From positions 62,001 to 126,000 of the forward strand of contig NZ_FQVW01000001.1 of the NCBI RefSeq assembly GCF_900129485.1: 64,000 nt of DNA, read 5' to 3'. The stretch is from Ornithinibacillus halophilus. Lineage in GTDB: Bacteria; Bacillota; Bacilli; Bacillales; Amphibacillaceae. Both the position numbers and the translations under genes were made by a program. How positions within the stretch are numbered: the stretch's first letter is position 1; every line of letters begins with the position of its first letter. Positions 39,527-50,523 of this stretch are shown here, piece after piece. The notes beneath the pieces were generated by a model that was given only the letters and a program-made list of their open reading frames with translations, made no database searches and had not been told where the DNA came from.

Positions 39527-40528
39527 ATGAAAATTGCAATAGATGCAATGGGAGGTGACCATGCACCGAAGGAAATTGTTTTAGGTGCGATGGAAGCTGT
39601 CTCAAAAAATAAAGACTTACATATTTCTTTAGTTGGTGACCAACAGCAAATTAGTACATATTTAACAGATGATACTAATATTGAGATTATCCATGCTGAT
39701 GAGGTTATAACAGGAGAGGACGAACCTGTACGAGCGGTTCGTCGTAAAAAGAATTCCTCCCTTGTAATGATGGCTAATGAAGTAAAAGAAGGAAGAGCAG
39801 ATGCTTGTATCTCTGCAGGAAATACAGGTGCTTTAATGAGTGCAGGCTTATTTGTTGTCGGTAGAATACCAGGTATTGATCGTCCTGCATTAAGTCCGAC
39901 ATTACCGACACTTGATGGAAAAGGATTTTTATTACTGGATGTAGGAGCAAATGTCGATGCAAAACCTCAACATCTTGTTCAATATGCCATCATGGGTTCT
40001 ATCTATACATCAAAGGTTCGTTCTATTAAGAATCCGACAGTTGGATTACTAAATGTTGGTACGGAAGATGGTAAAGGGAACGACTTAACGAAGAAGGCCT
40101 TTAGTTTAATGAAAGATGCTCCAATTAATTTTATTGGGAACGTAGAGGCACGTGACTTATTATCTGGTGCAGCTGATGTTGTTGTAACAGATGGCTTTAG
40201 TGGAAATGTTGCTTTAAAAACTATTGAAGGCACTGCAATGACAATGTTTTCTATGTTAAAAGAATCTTTCATGTCATCTTTTAAAACTAAGGTCGCTGCT
40301 GGGATGATGAAAGGTGATTTAAAGCAATTAAAAAATAAATTGGATTACTCTGAATATGGTGGGGCAGGCCTATTTGGTTTAGCAGCTCCTGTTATTAAAG
40401 CTCATGGGTCGTCCAATAGTCGAGCTATACAAAGTGCAATTAGCCAAACAGTATACATGGTCGAACATGATGTGACGAACACAATCAAAGAGACAGTTGA
40501 AAAGATGGAAGTGGAGAAGGAGGAATAA
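39527..40528 (+). CDS. plsX: Phosphate acyltransferase PlsX
   Basis: Makes acyl-phosphate from acyl-ACP for phosphatidic acid synthesis. The 333-residue protein begins [14 protein letters not shown] and has [13 protein letters not shown] and [13 protein letters not shown], characteristic of the family. It starts on the base after the fapR stop codon, preceded by AAAAGGAG within fapR. Confidence 0.97.
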   Translation: MKIAIDAMGGDHAPKEIVLGAMEAVSKNKDLHISLVGDQQQISTYLTDDTNIEIIHADEVITGEDEPVRAVRRKKNSSLVMMANEVKEGRADACISAGNTGALMSAGLFVVGRIPGIDRPALSPTLPTLDGKGFLLLDVGANVDAKPQHLVQYAIMGSIYTSKVRSIKNPTVGLLNVGTEDGKGNDLTKKAFSLMKDAPINFIGNVEARDLLSGAADVVVTDGFSGNVALKTIEGTAMTMFSMLKESFMSSFKTKVAAGMMKGDLKQLKNKLDYSEYGGAGLFGLAAPVIKAHGSSNSRAIQSAISQTVYMVEHDVTNTIKETVEKMEVEKEE

Positions 40529-40529
40529 G

Positions 40530-41468
40530 ATGAAACGGGTAGCATTTATGTTTCCTGGTCAAGGCTCACAAGTTGTCGGCATGGGGAAAGAAGTTCATGA
40601 TCAATTTAAAAGTGTTCAGGATTTGTATGAAAAAGCCAACGAGGTTCTAGACAAAGACATTACGTCTATTATGTTTAATGGGCCTAAAGAAACTCTAACA
40701 GAAACAGAAAATGCTCAACCAGCATTACTATTATCCAGCATTGCTATTCAACAACTGTTAAAAGAAAAAGGCATTCATCCAGTTATGACAGTTGGACATA
40801 GTTTAGGTGAGTATAGTGCTTTAGTGGCCGCAGGTGCTCTTTCAATTGAAGATGCTTTACCCCTAGTAGCAACCCGTGGAAGACTAATGGAAGAAGCATT
40901 TCCAAAAGGGCAAGGAACTATGGCTGCGGTATTAGGGTTGGACAAGGAAAAAATACAAGAATCTTTGGAACAAATTAAAGATGAAATTGTCGACCTAGCT
41001 AATATCAATTGTCCAGGACAAATTGTTATATCGGGTTCTGTTAAAGGTGTAGAACAAGCGACAGAAGTTTTGAAGGAAAACGGAGCTAAACGAGTTTTAC
41101 CTTTAAATGTAAGTGGCCCTTTTCATTCAAGACTAATGGAACCAGCAAACAAAGAATTCTCTAAATATCTTGATAAAGTCACCATACATGATGTTGATAC
41201 GCCGATTTATGCTAATGTCACTGCACAGCCAGTAACTGATCACGAAGAAATAAAAAACTTATTGATCAAACAGCTATATTCTCCTGTACAGTTTGAAGCA
41301 TCCATTCGTAATATGATGGAAGAGAATATAGACGCTTTTGTAGAAATCGGAAGTGGAAAAGTACTGTCCGGATTAGTTAAGAAAATTAATCGTAGAGTGA
41401 AAACATTTGCTGTTCAGGATACGGTATCATTGGATGAGTTTATTTCTTGGTACGAGGAGGAAGTATAA
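40530..41468 (+). CDS. fabD: Malonyl-CoA:ACP transacylase
   Basis: Moves malonyl groups from CoA to acyl carrier protein. The protein of about 312 residues has FPGQGSQ at the N-terminus, the catalytic serine in GHSLGEYSA (S91), and GPFHS with the catalytic histidine. The open frame reaches back to 40497 inside plsX, but ATG 40530 follows AGGAGGAA and gives the family start. It overlaps fabG by one base. Confidence 0.97.
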   Translation: MKRVAFMFPGQGSQVVGMGKEVHDQFKSVQDLYEKANEVLDKDITSIMFNGPKETLTETENAQPALLLSSIAIQQLLKEKGIHPVMTVGHSLGEYSALVAAGALSIEDALPLVATRGRLMEEAFPKGQGTMAAVLGLDKEKIQESLEQIKDEIVDLANINCPGQIVISGSVKGVEQATEVLKENGAKRVLPLNVSGPFHSRLMEPANKEFSKYLDKVTIHDVDTPIYANVTAQPVTDHEEIKNLLIKQLYSPVQFEASIRNMMEENIDAFVEIGSGKVLSGLVKKINRRVKTFAVQDTVSLDEFISWYEEEV

Positions 41469-42208
41469 TGTTAAAAGGAAAAAATGCATTAGTTACTGGG
41501 GCATCACGAGGAATTGGCCGAGCCATTGCAATAGAACTAGCTAAACAAGGAGCCAATGTGGCAGTCAATTATGCAGGTAGTGAAGCAAAAGCCCAAGCAG
41601 TAGTAGAGGAACTTGAGGCTCTTGGGGTAAAAGCAATGAAGTTGCAAGCAGATGTTGCAGACGAAGAAAGTGTAAAAGCAATGGTTAAAGAAGTGGTGAC
41701 GCAGTTTGGCAGCCTAGACATATTAGTAAACAATGCTGGCATAACTCGTGATAACTTGTTGATGCGCATGAAAGAAGCCGAATTCGACCAAGTAATTAAC
41801 ACAAATTTAAAAGGTGTATTCGTATGTACAAAAGCAGTTACTAGACAAATGATGAAACAAAGAGCTGGTAGAATTGTCAATGTAGCTTCAATAGTTGGTG
41901 TTAGTGGAAATCCTGGTCAAGCAAACTATGTTGCTGCAAAAGCAGGAGTTATTGGACTTACGAAAACAACCGCAAAAGAACTTGCTTCTAGAAACATTTT
42001 AGTAAATGCTATAGCACCCGGTTTTATTTCTACAGATATGACTGATGAATTAACCGATGAACAAAAAGAAGCAATGTTAGCGATGATCCCATTAGGGAAA
42101 TTAGGTAAACCAGAGGATGTAGCAAAAGTGGTACGTTTCTTAACCTCAGAAGATGCGAATTACATTACTGGTCAAACCATTCATATTGATGGTGGAATGG
42201 TAATGTAA
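41468..42208 (+). CDS. fabG: 3-oxoacyl-ACP reductase
   Basis: NADPH-dependent reduction of 3-ketoacyl-ACP in fatty acid elongation. The protein of about 246 residues is a short-chain dehydrogenase with [10 protein letters not shown] near the N-terminus, NNAG, and the catalytic Y154xxxK158 (YVAAK). ATG 41468 overlaps the fabD stop (TAATG); the upstream open frame from 41447 lies inside fabD and is not favoured. Confidence 0.97.
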   Translation: MLKGKNALVTGASRGIGRAIAIELAKQGANVAVNYAGSEAKAQAVVEELEALGVKAMKLQADVADEESVKAMVKEVVTQFGSLDILVNNAGITRDNLLMRMKEAEFDQVINTNLKGVFVCTKAVTRQMMKQRAGRIVNVASIVGVSGNPGQANYVAAKAGVIGLTKTTAKELASRNILVNAIAPGFISTDMTDELTDEQKEAMLAMIPLGKLGKPEDVAKVVRFLTSEDANYITGQTIHIDGGMVM

Positions 42209-42275
42209 ATTTATAGCGTATATAAGCAAAATTTATTATTATTAATATTATCCCACTTGAAAGGAGGTGAAAAGT

Positions 42276-42512
42276 ATGGCAGATGTGTTTGACCGTGTAA
42301 AAGATATTATCGTTGACAAGCTAGATGTAGATGAGTCAAAAGTAACACTAGAAGCATCTTTTAAAGATGATTTAGAAGCAGATTCATTAGATGTTGTGGA
42401 ACTAGTAATGGAGCTTGAAGACGAATTTGATATGGAAATCGCCGATGAAGAAGCAGAGAAGATTAATACTGTTGGTGATGCTGTTGATTACATAAACAGT
42501 TTACAGTCATAA
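42276..42512 (+). CDS. acpP: Acyl carrier protein
   Basis: Carries growing acyl chains on a 4'-phosphopantetheine arm. The acidic 78-residue protein has the attachment serine S37 in [13 protein letters not shown] 42276 is preceded by AAGGAGGTGA; an ATG at 42267 in the same frame overlaps that site and is rejected. It lies 67 bases after fabG. Confidence 0.98.
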   Translation: MADVFDRVKDIIVDKLDVDESKVTLEASFKDDLEADSLDVVELVMELEDEFDMEIADEEAEKINTVGDAVDYINSLQS

Positions 42513-42530
42513 TAATTAATGAAGTATGAA

Positions 42531-42578
42531 AAGGTGGCTATCCAGTAATCAAATTCTTGATATTAGGACAGCCACCTT
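42531..42578 (+). terminator. Hairpin between acpP and rnc
   Basis: AAGGTGGCTATCC can pair with GGACAGCCACCTT (one mismatch) around a 22-base loop. The T tract is poor, so it may be a weak terminator or a processing/stability hairpin that separates abundant acpP message from rnc. Confidence 0.55.
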
Positions 42579-42599
42579 AATAAATTGAGGTGACATTGG

Positions 42600-43286
42600 A
42601 TGAATGTTGCAAAACTAGAAGAAGCTTTGCAGTTAAAATTTAATAACCATGAGTTATTGAAACAAGCTTTTACACATTCATCATATGTGAATGAGCATCG
42701 TAATAGGAATTTCTCAGATAATGAGCGCTTGGAATTTTTAGGAGATGCTGTATTAGAGTTAGGTGTTTCACAATTTCTATTTCGTACTAATTCTTCAATG
42801 CCTGAAGGAGAAATGACGAAATTGCGAGCATCTATCGTCTGTGAACCTTCCCTTTATAACTTTGCTAAAGAATTAAATTTTGGTGAGCATATATTTTTAG
42901 GGAAAGGTGAAGAACAAACTGGTGGTCGAGATCGTCCGGCATTATTAGCGGATGTATTTGAAGCATTTTTAGGTGCGCTTTATCTTGATCAAGGATTTGA
43001 TACAGCATTGAGCTTTTTAGAGACTCATGTATTTCCAAAAGTTGAAACTGGTGCTTTTTCGCATGCGATGGATTATAAGAGCCAATTACAAGAATTGGTT
43101 CAGCAAGAGAAAAATCATATAATTGAATACAATATTGTGGAAGAAAAAGGTCCATCCCATAATAAGGAATTCGTTTCTAAGGTTACCGTTATGAATGGTA
43201 TTACTGGAAAAGGGATTGGACGTACAAAGAAAGAAGCAGAACAACGAGCAGCAAAAAATGTATTAGATATCTTAACGAATAAGTAG
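42600..43286 (+). CDS. rnc: Ribonuclease III
   Basis: Cleaves double-stranded RNA in rRNA and mRNA processing. The 228-residue protein has the catalytic signature [14 protein letters not shown] and a C-terminal dsRNA-binding domain (about residues 158-226, with [13 protein letters not shown]). ATG 42600 follows GAGGTGA. In B. subtilis smc follows directly; here a minus-strand gene intervenes. Confidence 0.97.
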   Translation: MNVAKLEEALQLKFNNHELLKQAFTHSSYVNEHRNRNFSDNERLEFLGDAVLELGVSQFLFRTNSSMPEGEMTKLRASIVCEPSLYNFAKELNFGEHIFLGKGEEQTGGRDRPALLADVFEAFLGALYLDQGFDTALSFLETHVFPKVETGAFSHAMDYKSQLQELVQQEKNHIIEYNIVEEKGPSHNKEFVSKVTVMNGITGKGIGRTKKEAEQRAAKNVLDILTNK

Positions 43287-43335
43287 AAAAAAGACTGTGA
43301 TTCACACTATAGAAGGTGAAAAACAGTCTTTTTTA
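43287..43335. terminator. Terminator between rnc and the UPF0435 gene
   Basis: AAAAAAGACTGT pairs with ACAGTCTTTTTT, with an inner TTCAC/GTGAA helix. The A and T runs on both sides let it work for the convergent genes. Confidence 0.88.
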
Positions 43336-43366
43336 GAATGAATTCTGAGTTGCAGGTTACACCAAG

Positions 43367-43588
43367 CTATTTTCTTACGTTTCTTAATTCTTCTATGAAT
43401 GCTTGGGTTTCTGATGCGCTTAAATTTCCTTTTTGAATAATCATATCATACATAAATTTTAAATCTTCATATTTATTTAAATCATAGTCTTCGGGGTCCA
43501 TGAGTGTACGATTAACCACATTTAGCTTATCAGCTAATTCATTTAATATGTATTTTAGATTATCTTTTGATGGAGTTTTTAAATCCAT
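43367..43588 (-). CDS. UPF0435 (DUF1128) family protein, YfkK-like
   Basis: A 73-residue charged helical protein of unknown function. It resembles B. subtilis YfkK (NVVNRTLMDPEDYD and YEDLKFMYDMI are family-like), which is encoded elsewhere in that genome. The start follows AGGAGG on the minus strand. It is inserted between rnc and smc against the direction of both. No signal peptide or membrane segment is seen. Confidence 0.82.
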   Translation of the reverse strand: MDLKTPSKDNLKYILNELADKLNVVNRTLMDPEDYDLNKYEDLKFMYDMIIQKGNLSASETQAFIEELRNVRK

Positions 43589-43753
43589 TTTATACCTCCT
43601 CTATATATGAATTATTGATTATTGAATCGCTAAAACTGGTTCAGCTCTTCTTTTGTTGCTATGTTTATGATAAAATAAATGCGTTAAAATGCCAACATAA
43701 AAATTAAGATTTTTAGATATAGAGAAAGTCGGTACGGGATTAGGAGAATGTGT

Positions 43754-46700
43754 ATGTTTTTAAAACGATTAGAAAGTGTCGGATTTAAATCTTTCGCTGA
43801 AAGGATTAATGTCGAATTTGTACCAGGTGTTACTGCAGTTGTTGGTCCTAACGGTAGTGGAAAAAGTAATATTACTGATGCAATCCGTTGGGTCCTTGGG
43901 GAGCAGTCTGCGAAGTCACTACGTGGATCAAAGATGGAAGATATTATTTTTCAAGGTAGTGATAGCAGAAGAGCGTTAAATGTAGCAGAAGTAACACTAG
44001 TTCTTGATAACCAAGATGAAGCTTTACCTCTTGATTATGAAGAAGTGAGTGTAACTAGAAGAGTGTATCGTTCAGGTGAAAGTGAGTTTTACATAAATAA
44101 ACAATCTTGTCGTCTGAAAGATATTATTGACTTATTTATGGATTCAGGATTAGGAAAAGAAGCATTCTCCATTATTAGTCAAGGGAAAGTCGAAGAGATA
44201 TTAAGTTCAAAAGCAGAAGAACGTCGGACAATCTTTGAAGAAGCTGCAGGAGTTTTAAAATATAAACAGCGTAAAAAGAAGGCAGAATATAAACTTGCTG
44301 AAACGCAAGAAAACTTAAATCGAATTGAAGATATTATCTATGAGATAGAACAACAAATAGGTCCATTGAAGGATCAAGCTGACACTGCAAAGACTTTTAT
44401 AGAGAAAAAAGAATTACTTAAAGAGAAAGAGATTGCCTTATTGATTACAGAGATTGAAAAGCTGCATAAGGAATGGCAAGGATTGCTTGAAGAATTGGAT
44501 AAAGAAAAAATGTCTGAGATTCAATTAAAAACGAGCATTCAACAAAAAGAAGCGAAACTTGAAACAGAAAGACAAGAAATTAATGAGTTAGACAAAGCGA
44601 TTGAAGAATTACAAGCTAATCTTTTATCCACCACACAGCTTTTAGAACAGCACGAAGGTAAAAAACAGGTATATAATGAACGGTTTAAGCATTTTGAAGA
44701 AAATAAACAAAAGTTAGAACAACAGAAAGAAGAAACAACGAGTAAACTTAACCAAACTAGACTGGATTTAAAGGACGAGAATGAGAAGTTAGCATTATTG
44801 CAGTCACAACGTCAAGAAACTAATCAAAAGCTGCAAGAGATTGAACATATATTAACGAATCAACAAGAGAATATTGCTGAACAAATTGAAGAGTTAAAAG
44901 CTGATTATATTGAAGTATTAAATCAACAAGCTGCGTATAAAAATGAAAAACATTCCATTCGCCAGCAGTTAGAACAGGTTACACATAAGAAAGATCGCCA
45001 ACTTGAGAAGTTTCAGGATTTAATTATTCAACGCGATGAATATGAACAAAGAAAAGCAGCAAAGAAGAAGGAGTTAGAAGAAGAAGAGCAGCAATATGAC
45101 CAGGTATATTTACGTCAACAACAGCTAAAAACAGAGCTTGAACAAGCTAGATCACAGCATCAAGAATCCCAAACAAAATTATACCAAGGCTATCAATATA
45201 TCGAAAAACTAAAGTCAAAAAAAGAAATGCTAGAAGAAATGAAAGAAGATTTTCAAGGTTTCTTCCACGGGGTAAAATCGATTTTAAAAGCTAGAGAAGA
45301 CAGCTTACTCCAAGACATTTATGGTGCTGTTATTGAGTTGGTGGACGTACCAAAGGAATATATAACTGCCATTGAAACGGTTTTAGGTGGACAAGCACAG
45401 CATATTGTTGTAGAAAATGATGCTGCAGCACGAGCAGCGATAAACTGGTTGAAAAAAACAAATAGTGGTCGTGCGACTTTCTTGCCTTTACAATCTATCC
45501 AACCACGTTTTGTACCTAGTGATGTTTTATCTATGGTTGAAAACCATCCTGGATATGTAGGTATAGCAGCTAATTTAATTGGTGTTTCAGAACAATATAA
45601 AAAGGCGATTCATCATTTAATGGGCCATGTCATTATTGCAAAGACACTAAAAGATGCTAATGATATTGCTAGACAAGTAATGAGACGTTATCGAATTGTA
45701 ACGTTAGATGGAGATGTGGTAAATCCAGGTGGTTCCATGTCTGGTGGAGCACAAAAGAAGACGAATCAATCTTTATTTACCAGGGAAAAAGATCTCCAAG
45801 AATTAACGGAAAAATTGACCGACTTTCAAGAAAAAGCACTGTTGTTTGAGAAAAATGTTGAGAATCAAAAACAATTAATAACGGAAAAAGAAAATGCCTT
45901 ACAAGATATTGAAGGAACACTACACGTTATTCAAGAGAAAGTACAGCAGGCAAAGGAAGAATATAATGAAGTTTCTCTTAAACTTTCAAGCCTAAGTGAT
46001 AATTTAACTCTTTACGACCAAGATAAACAACAGTTCGAAACGGACCAAGAAAAATTAAAAGCTAGAGATAGAGAATTAGAATCGAAATTACATTCAATCG
46101 AGAATGAATTACAATCACTTCAATCTGAAATTGATAAATTAACAGAACAGCAGTCTGAATTTCAAGCAAATCAAGAACAATTACAACAAGATTTTCACCA
46201 ATACCAAGTACAACTCGCTGAGCAAGACGAGCGCTGGAAAAACCAACGTGAGAAATCTAAAGCAATTGAGAGACAAGTAACTGACCTACAGGAAGAACTA
46301 GATGGTTATACAAAAGAATTAAATGACTTGTTATCAATAAATGAAAATAATGAAACACAAGAAGAAATAGAGGAATCGATTCAAAGGACAAAGGAAGATA
46401 AGGAGCGTTTAGTAAAAGAAATTCAACAGAAACGTTCAACTCGATCAGAAAAGACACAACGAATGCAAGATGAAGAAAGAGAACTAAAAGAAGAAAATAA
46501 ACAACATCAAGTGCTTCAAGAAAAAGTACAGCAAAAAGAAGTAAAAGCTAATCGTCTTGATGTTGAATTAGAAAACCGATTAACTAAGTTACAAACGGAA
46601 TATACCATAACATTTGAAAAAGCAATGCAGTTATACGAAAAAGTGGAAGACATTAATCTAGCAAAAGAAGATGTACGACAAATTAAATTGTCAATTGAAC

Positions 46701-47320
46701 GATTAGGAACAGTTAACCTAGGAGCTATTGATGAATATGAACGTATTTCTGAGCGTTATACATTCCTATCCGAGCAAAAAGATGATCTTGTCGAAGCTAA
46801 ACAAACGCTATTTGAAGTGATAGCTGAGATGGATCAAGAGATGGAAAAATTATTTGACCATACATTTAGTCAAATTAAAGCAGAATTCTCTGTTGTCTTT
46901 AAAGAATTGTTCGGTGGTGGACGTGCTGAACTGAAGCTAACAGACCCTAAAAACTTGTTAGACACCGGAGTTGATATAATAGCACAACCACCTGGTAAGA
47001 AATTACAGCATTTAGGGCTGCTTTCAGGTGGAGAGAGAGCATTAACTGCAATCGCATTGTTATTTGCTATACTTCGCGTACGTCCAGTTCCATTCTGTGT
47101 GTTGGATGAAGTAGAAGCTGCATTAGATGAGGCAAACGTTGCACGATTTGCCAAATATGTGAAAATGTATAGTAAAAATACTCAATTTATTGTAATTACC
47201 CATCGTAAAGGGACTATGGAGGAAGCAGATGTCCTATATGGTGTTACCATGCAGGAATCTGGAGTATCTCGTCTAGTTTCCGTTCGCTTGGAGGATACGA
47301 AGGAGTTAATTGAGACATAA
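43754..47320 (+). CDS. smc: Chromosome partition protein SMC
   Basis: The condensin ATPase that organises and segregates the chromosome with ScpA and ScpB. The protein of about 1188 residues has Walker A GPNGSGKSN (31-39), two long coiled-coil arms rich in Gln, Glu and Lys, a hinge at about 520-660, the signature LLSGGERAL (about 1088) and Walker B FCVLDEVEAALDEAN. ATG 43748 is also in frame; ATG 43754 matches the B. subtilis N-terminus (MFLKRL). ftsY follows after 12 bases. Confidence 0.98.
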   Translation: MFLKRLESVGFKSFAERINVEFVPGVTAVVGPNGSGKSNITDAIRWVLGEQSAKSLRGSKMEDIIFQGSDSRRALNVAEVTLVLDNQDEALPLDYEEVSVTRRVYRSGESEFYINKQSCRLKDIIDLFMDSGLGKEAFSIISQGKVEEILSSKAEERRTIFEEAAGVLKYKQRKKKAEYKLAETQENLNRIEDIIYEIEQQIGPLKDQADTAKTFIEKKELLKEKEIALLITEIEKLHKEWQGLLEELDKEKMSEIQLKTSIQQKEAKLETERQEINELDKAIEELQANLLSTTQLLEQHEGKKQVYNERFKHFEENKQKLEQQKEETTSKLNQTRLDLKDENEKLALLQSQRQETNQKLQEIEHILTNQQENIAEQIEELKADYIEVLNQQAAYKNEKHSIRQQLEQVTHKKDRQLEKFQDLIIQRDEYEQRKAAKKKELEEEEQQYDQVYLRQQQLKTELEQARSQHQESQTKLYQGYQYIEKLKSKKEMLEEMKEDFQGFFHGVKSILKAREDSLLQDIYGAVIELVDVPKEYITAIETVLGGQAQHIVVENDAAARAAINWLKKTNSGRATFLPLQSIQPRFVPSDVLSMVENHPGYVGIAANLIGVSEQYKKAIHHLMGHVIIAKTLKDANDIARQVMRRYRIVTLDGDVVNPGGSMSGGAQKKTNQSLFTREKDLQELTEKLTDFQEKALLFEKNVENQKQLITEKENALQDIEGTLHVIQEKVQQAKEEYNEVSLKLSSLSDNLTLYDQDKQQFETDQEKLKARDRELESKLHSIENELQSLQSEIDKLTEQQSEFQANQEQLQQDFHQYQVQLAEQDERWKNQREKSKAIERQVTDLQEELDGYTKELNDLLSINENNETQEEIEESIQRTKEDKERLVKEIQQKRSTRSEKTQRMQDEERELKEENKQHQVLQEKVQQKEVKANRLDVELENRLTKLQTEYTITFEKAMQLYEKVEDINLAKEDVRQIKLSIERLGTVNLGAIDEYERISERYTFLSEQKDDLVEAKQTLFEVIAEMDQEMEKLFDHTFSQIKAEFSVVFKELFGGGRAELKLTDPKNLLDTGVDIIAQPPGKKLQHLGLLSGGERALTAIALLFAILRVRPVPFCVLDEVEAALDEANVARFAKYVKMYSKNTQFIVITHRKGTMEEADVLYGVTMQESGVSRLVSVRLEDTKELIET

Positions 47321-47332
47321 GGAGGAACTAAC

Positions 47333-48328
47333 ATGGGATTCATGGATAAATTGAAAAAGAAATTTATACAAAATAATCAAGAAGAAGTTACCACTAAATA
47401 TAAAGAAGGCATGGAAAAGACGAGGAAGTCTTTTTCTGGTCGAATTAATGATTTAATTGCTCGATACCGCAAAATTGATGAGGATTTCTTTGAGGAATTA
47501 GAAGAGGTATTGATATCAGCTGATGTTGGTGTAATGACTGTAATGGATTTAATCGACGAATTAAAAATGGAAGTAAAGCGTCAAAATATCAAGGATACTA
47601 AAGAAGTGAAAGATGTCATCTCTGAAAAATTAGTAGAGATTTATTATGGAGAAGATGACGAGGAAATAGAAGAAATAAACATTAAAGAAAATGAATTAAC
47701 TGTTATTTTAGTTGTGGGTGTAAATGGAGTGGGTAAAACGACATCTATTGGTAAGTTAGCTCATCAACTAAAGAATGATGGAAAGAAAGTAGTTTTAGCA
47801 GCTGGTGATACGTTCCGTGCAGGTGCAATCGATCAATTGGAAATCTGGGGAGAACGTGCAGGGGTTGATGTGATTAAGCAACATGAAGGTAGTGATCCTG
47901 CAGCAGTAATATTTGATGGCATTAAAGCAGCGAAGTCACGAGAAGCAGACGTGTTAATCTGTGATACTGCTGGACGTTTACAAAATAAAGTCAACTTAAT
48001 GAATGAACTGGCAAAAGTTAAACGTGTAATTGAACGTGAAATACCTGGTGCACCTCATGAAGTATTATTAGTACTTGATTCAACTACTGGGCAAAATGCA
48101 TTAAACCAAGCCAAAACATTCTCCGAAGCAACTGATGTTACTGGTATTGTGTTAACAAAGCTTGACGGAACTGCAAAAGGAGGAATTGTTCTTGCTATTC
48201 GACATGAGCTGAACATACCTGTTAAACTTGTAGGACTAGGAGAGCAAATGGAAGATCTTCAGCAATTTGATGCAAACGCATTTGTTTATGGACTTTTTGC
48301 AGATATGTTGGAAGAAGAAGAAGCGTAA
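47333..48328 (+). CDS. ftsY: Signal recognition particle receptor FtsY
   Basis: The SRP receptor GTPase that docks ribosome-nascent chains at the membrane. The 331-residue protein has the short N-terminal region typical of Gram-positive FtsY, an NG domain with [15 protein letters not shown] (about 127-141), DTAGRLQNK and [18 protein letters not shown] precedes ATG 47333. Confidence 0.97.
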   Translation: MGFMDKLKKKFIQNNQEEVTTKYKEGMEKTRKSFSGRINDLIARYRKIDEDFFEELEEVLISADVGVMTVMDLIDELKMEVKRQNIKDTKEVKDVISEKLVEIYYGEDDEEIEEINIKENELTVILVVGVNGVGKTTSIGKLAHQLKNDGKKVVLAAGDTFRAGAIDQLEIWGERAGVDVIKQHEGSDPAAVIFDGIKAAKSREADVLICDTAGRLQNKVNLMNELAKVKRVIEREIPGAPHEVLLVLDSTTGQNALNQAKTFSEATDVTGIVLTKLDGTAKGGIVLAIRHELNIPVKLVGLGEQMEDLQQFDANAFVYGLFADMLEEEEA

Positions 48329-48334
48329 GCAAAC

Positions 48335-48364
48335 TTGACAATAAACTCAACCGTTCTGTATCAT
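48335..48364 (+). promoter_or_regulatory. Candidate promoter of ylxM-ffh
   Basis: A perfect TTGACA (48335-48340), an 18-base spacer and TATCAT (48359-48364) lie between ftsY and ylxM. Confidence 0.65.
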
Positions 48365-48404
48365 TAGTTTTGTAAAGGATTTTCACTTAACAAGGGGTGG
48401 GGAA

Positions 48405-48731
48405 ATGCTAGAAAAGACGACACGTATGAATTATTTATTGGATTTTTATCAGGCATTGTTAACACCCAAACAACGAAATTACATGGAGATGTATTATCTT
48501 GAAGACTATTCGCTTGGTGAAATATCCGAGGTTTCAGAAGTTTCCCGGCAAGCTGTCTATGATAATATAAAGAGAACAGAATCAATGCTTGAAGCCTATG
48601 AAGCGAAGTTACATCTATATGATAAATTTCAACAACGTCATGCGTTGATTAATAAAATGGAAGAATCATTAAATGATGAAAACAGTAAACGTATGGAAAC
48701 ATTGTTAAATCAATTAAAAGATTTAGAGTAG
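48405..48731 (+). CDS. ylxM: YlxM/p13-like DNA-binding protein
   Basis: A 108-residue helix-turn-helix protein ([21 protein letters not shown] at about residues 33-54 resembles a sigma region 4 fold) conserved next to ffh in Firmicutes and linked to SRP function. It begins [19 protein letters not shown], close to B. subtilis YlxM. ATG 48405 follows AGGGGTGGGG. ffh follows after 13 bases. Confidence 0.93.
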   Translation: MLEKTTRMNYLLDFYQALLTPKQRNYMEMYYLEDYSLGEISEVSEVSRQAVYDNIKRTESMLEAYEAKLHLYDKFQQRHALINKMEESLNDENSKRMETLLNQLKDLE

Positions 48732-48744
48732 GGGGACACCTTCT

Positions 48745-50091
48745 ATGGCATTTGAAGGATTAGCTGAACGTTTACAAAATACGATGAAAAAAATAACTGG
48801 TAAAGGGAAAGTTTCGGAACAAGATGTTAAGGAAATGACCCGTGAAGTGCGTTTAGCTTTATTGGAAGCAGACGTAAACTTTAAAGTTGTAAAGGATTTA
48901 ATTAAACGTATTAAGGAACGTGCTATTGGACAAGAAGTAATGGAAAGTTTAACACCTGGCCAACAGGTAATTAAAGTAGTTAAAGATGAATTGACCGAAC
49001 TAATGGGTGGTGAACAAAGTAGAATAGCAGTAAGTGATCGCCCACCAACAGTCATTATGATGGTTGGGTTGCAAGGGGCCGGTAAGACGACTACTACTGG
49101 TAAACTCGCTAATCATTTACGAAAAAACCATAATCGTTCACCGTTACTTGTAGCGTGTGATGTTTATAGACCAGCTGCTATAAAGCAATTAGAAACCCTA
49201 GGTACACAATTAAATATGCCTGTGTTCTCCATGGGAACAGAAGCAAATCCTGTTGATATTGCTAAACAAGCAATTGAAAAAGCAAAAGAAGAGCATCATG
49301 ATTACGTAATCATTGATACAGCAGGTCGTTTGCATGTAGATACTGATTTAATGGATGAATTGGAGCAAATCAAGACAACGGTGAAGCCAGATGAAATCTT
49401 CTTAGTAGTAGATGCGATGACCGGGCAAGATGCAGTTAACGTAGCAGAGAGTTTCAATGAACAATTAGATTTATCAGGTGTCGTCTTAACTAAACTAGAC
49501 GGTGACACTCGTGGTGGTGCTGCATTATCAATTAAAGCTGTTACAAATAAACCGATTAAATTTGCTGGTATGGGTGAAAAACTTGACCAATTAGAAGCAT
49601 TTCATCCAGAGAGAATGGCGTCCCGTATTCTTGGTATGGGGGATGTATTAACATTAATTGAAAAGGCACAGACAAATGTTAATGAAAAACAAGCCAAAGA
49701 ATTAGAAGAAAAAATGCGTACAGCATCATTTACTTTTGATGATTTCTTAGAGCAAATGGGCCAAGTGAAAAATATGGGACCTTTAGATGATTTATTAGCT
49801 ATGATTCCAGGCGCTAATAAAATGAAGGGTCTTAAAAATGCACAAATTGACGAGAAACAATTAGTGCACGTGGAAGCAATTATTAAATCTATGACTAAGA
49901 AAGAAAGACAAGATCCGAGTGTAATGAACGCTAGCCGTAAAAAAAGAATTGCTAAAGGGTCTGGTACGACTGTTTCACAAGTCAATCGTTTATTAAAACA
50001 ATTTGATGAAATGAAAAAGATGATGAAACAAATGACTAATATGCAAAAAGGTAAAAAAGGAAAAGGAATGAAATTTCCATTCTCTTTCTAA
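48745..50091 (+). CDS. ffh: Signal recognition particle protein Ffh
   Basis: The SRP GTPase that binds signal sequences. The 448-residue protein has an N domain, a G domain with GLQGAGKTTTTGKLA (about 105-119) and DTAGRL, and a methionine-rich C-terminal M domain (about 300-448) that binds the SRP RNA (KKRIAKGSGTTVSQVNRLL). Its RNA partner is not in this window. Confidence 0.98.
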   Translation: MAFEGLAERLQNTMKKITGKGKVSEQDVKEMTREVRLALLEADVNFKVVKDLIKRIKERAIGQEVMESLTPGQQVIKVVKDELTELMGGEQSRIAVSDRPPTVIMMVGLQGAGKTTTTGKLANHLRKNHNRSPLLVACDVYRPAAIKQLETLGTQLNMPVFSMGTEANPVDIAKQAIEKAKEEHHDYVIIDTAGRLHVDTDLMDELEQIKTTVKPDEIFLVVDAMTGQDAVNVAESFNEQLDLSGVVLTKLDGDTRGGAALSIKAVTNKPIKFAGMGEKLDQLEAFHPERMASRILGMGDVLTLIEKAQTNVNEKQAKELEEKMRTASFTFDDFLEQMGQVKNMGPLDDLLAMIPGANKMKGLKNAQIDEKQLVHVEAIIKSMTKKERQDPSVMNASRKKRIAKGSGTTVSQVNRLLKQFDEMKKMMKQMTNMQKGKKGKGMKFPFSF

Positions 50092-50156
50092 ATCACTAAT
50101 GAAACCCTTTATTTTTCAGGGAAATATTATTTTTTTATAATGTAATGGAAAAATAC

Positions 50157-50185
50157 TTTACAGACTATAAAGTTTCTGTTAAACT
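50157..50185 (+). promoter_or_regulatory. Candidate promoter of rpsP
   Basis: TTTACA (50157-50162), a 17-base spacer and TAAACT (50180-50185) lie about 50 bases upstream of rpsP. Confidence 0.5.
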
Positions 50186-50236
50186 TTATACTTGTGATAA
50201 ACATTTGATATAAACAAAGCAATGGAGGTGCAAATA

Positions 50237-50506
50237 ATGGCAGTAAAAATCCGTTTAAAACGTATGGGTTCTAAAAGAAATCCATTCTATCGTATCGTTG
50301 TAGCTGATTCACGTTCACCACGTGATGGACGTTCTATTGAACAAATTGGAACTTATAATCCTGTTGTTGATCCAGTTGAAGTTAAAATAGATGAAGAAAA
50401 AGCACTTGATTGGATGACTAAAGGTGCGAAACCAAGTGATACAGTTCGCAACCTATTTTCAAATGAAGGCATCATGAAAAAATTCCACGAACAGAAAAAT
50501 CAATAG
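50237..50506 (+). CDS. rpsP: 30S ribosomal protein S16
   Basis: A small-subunit protein needed for 30S assembly. The protein of about 89 residues begins [19 protein letters not shown] and contains [16 protein letters not shown]. An ATG at 50222 is in frame but contains the ribosome binding site (GGAGGTG), so 50237 is the start. It leads the rpsP-khpA-ylqD-rimM-trmD-rplS group. Confidence 0.98.
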   Translation: MAVKIRLKRMGSKRNPFYRIVVADSRSPRDGRSIEQIGTYNPVVDPVEVKIDEEKALDWMTKGAKPSDTVRNLFSNEGIMKKFHEQKNQ

Positions 50507-50523
50507 TAAAGTAGTGTGATATC

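Noticed and set aside
49602-49985. A 127-codon minus-strand frame inside ffh
   Set aside because: Antisense shadow of the conserved M-domain region; no start signals and no recognisable motifs.
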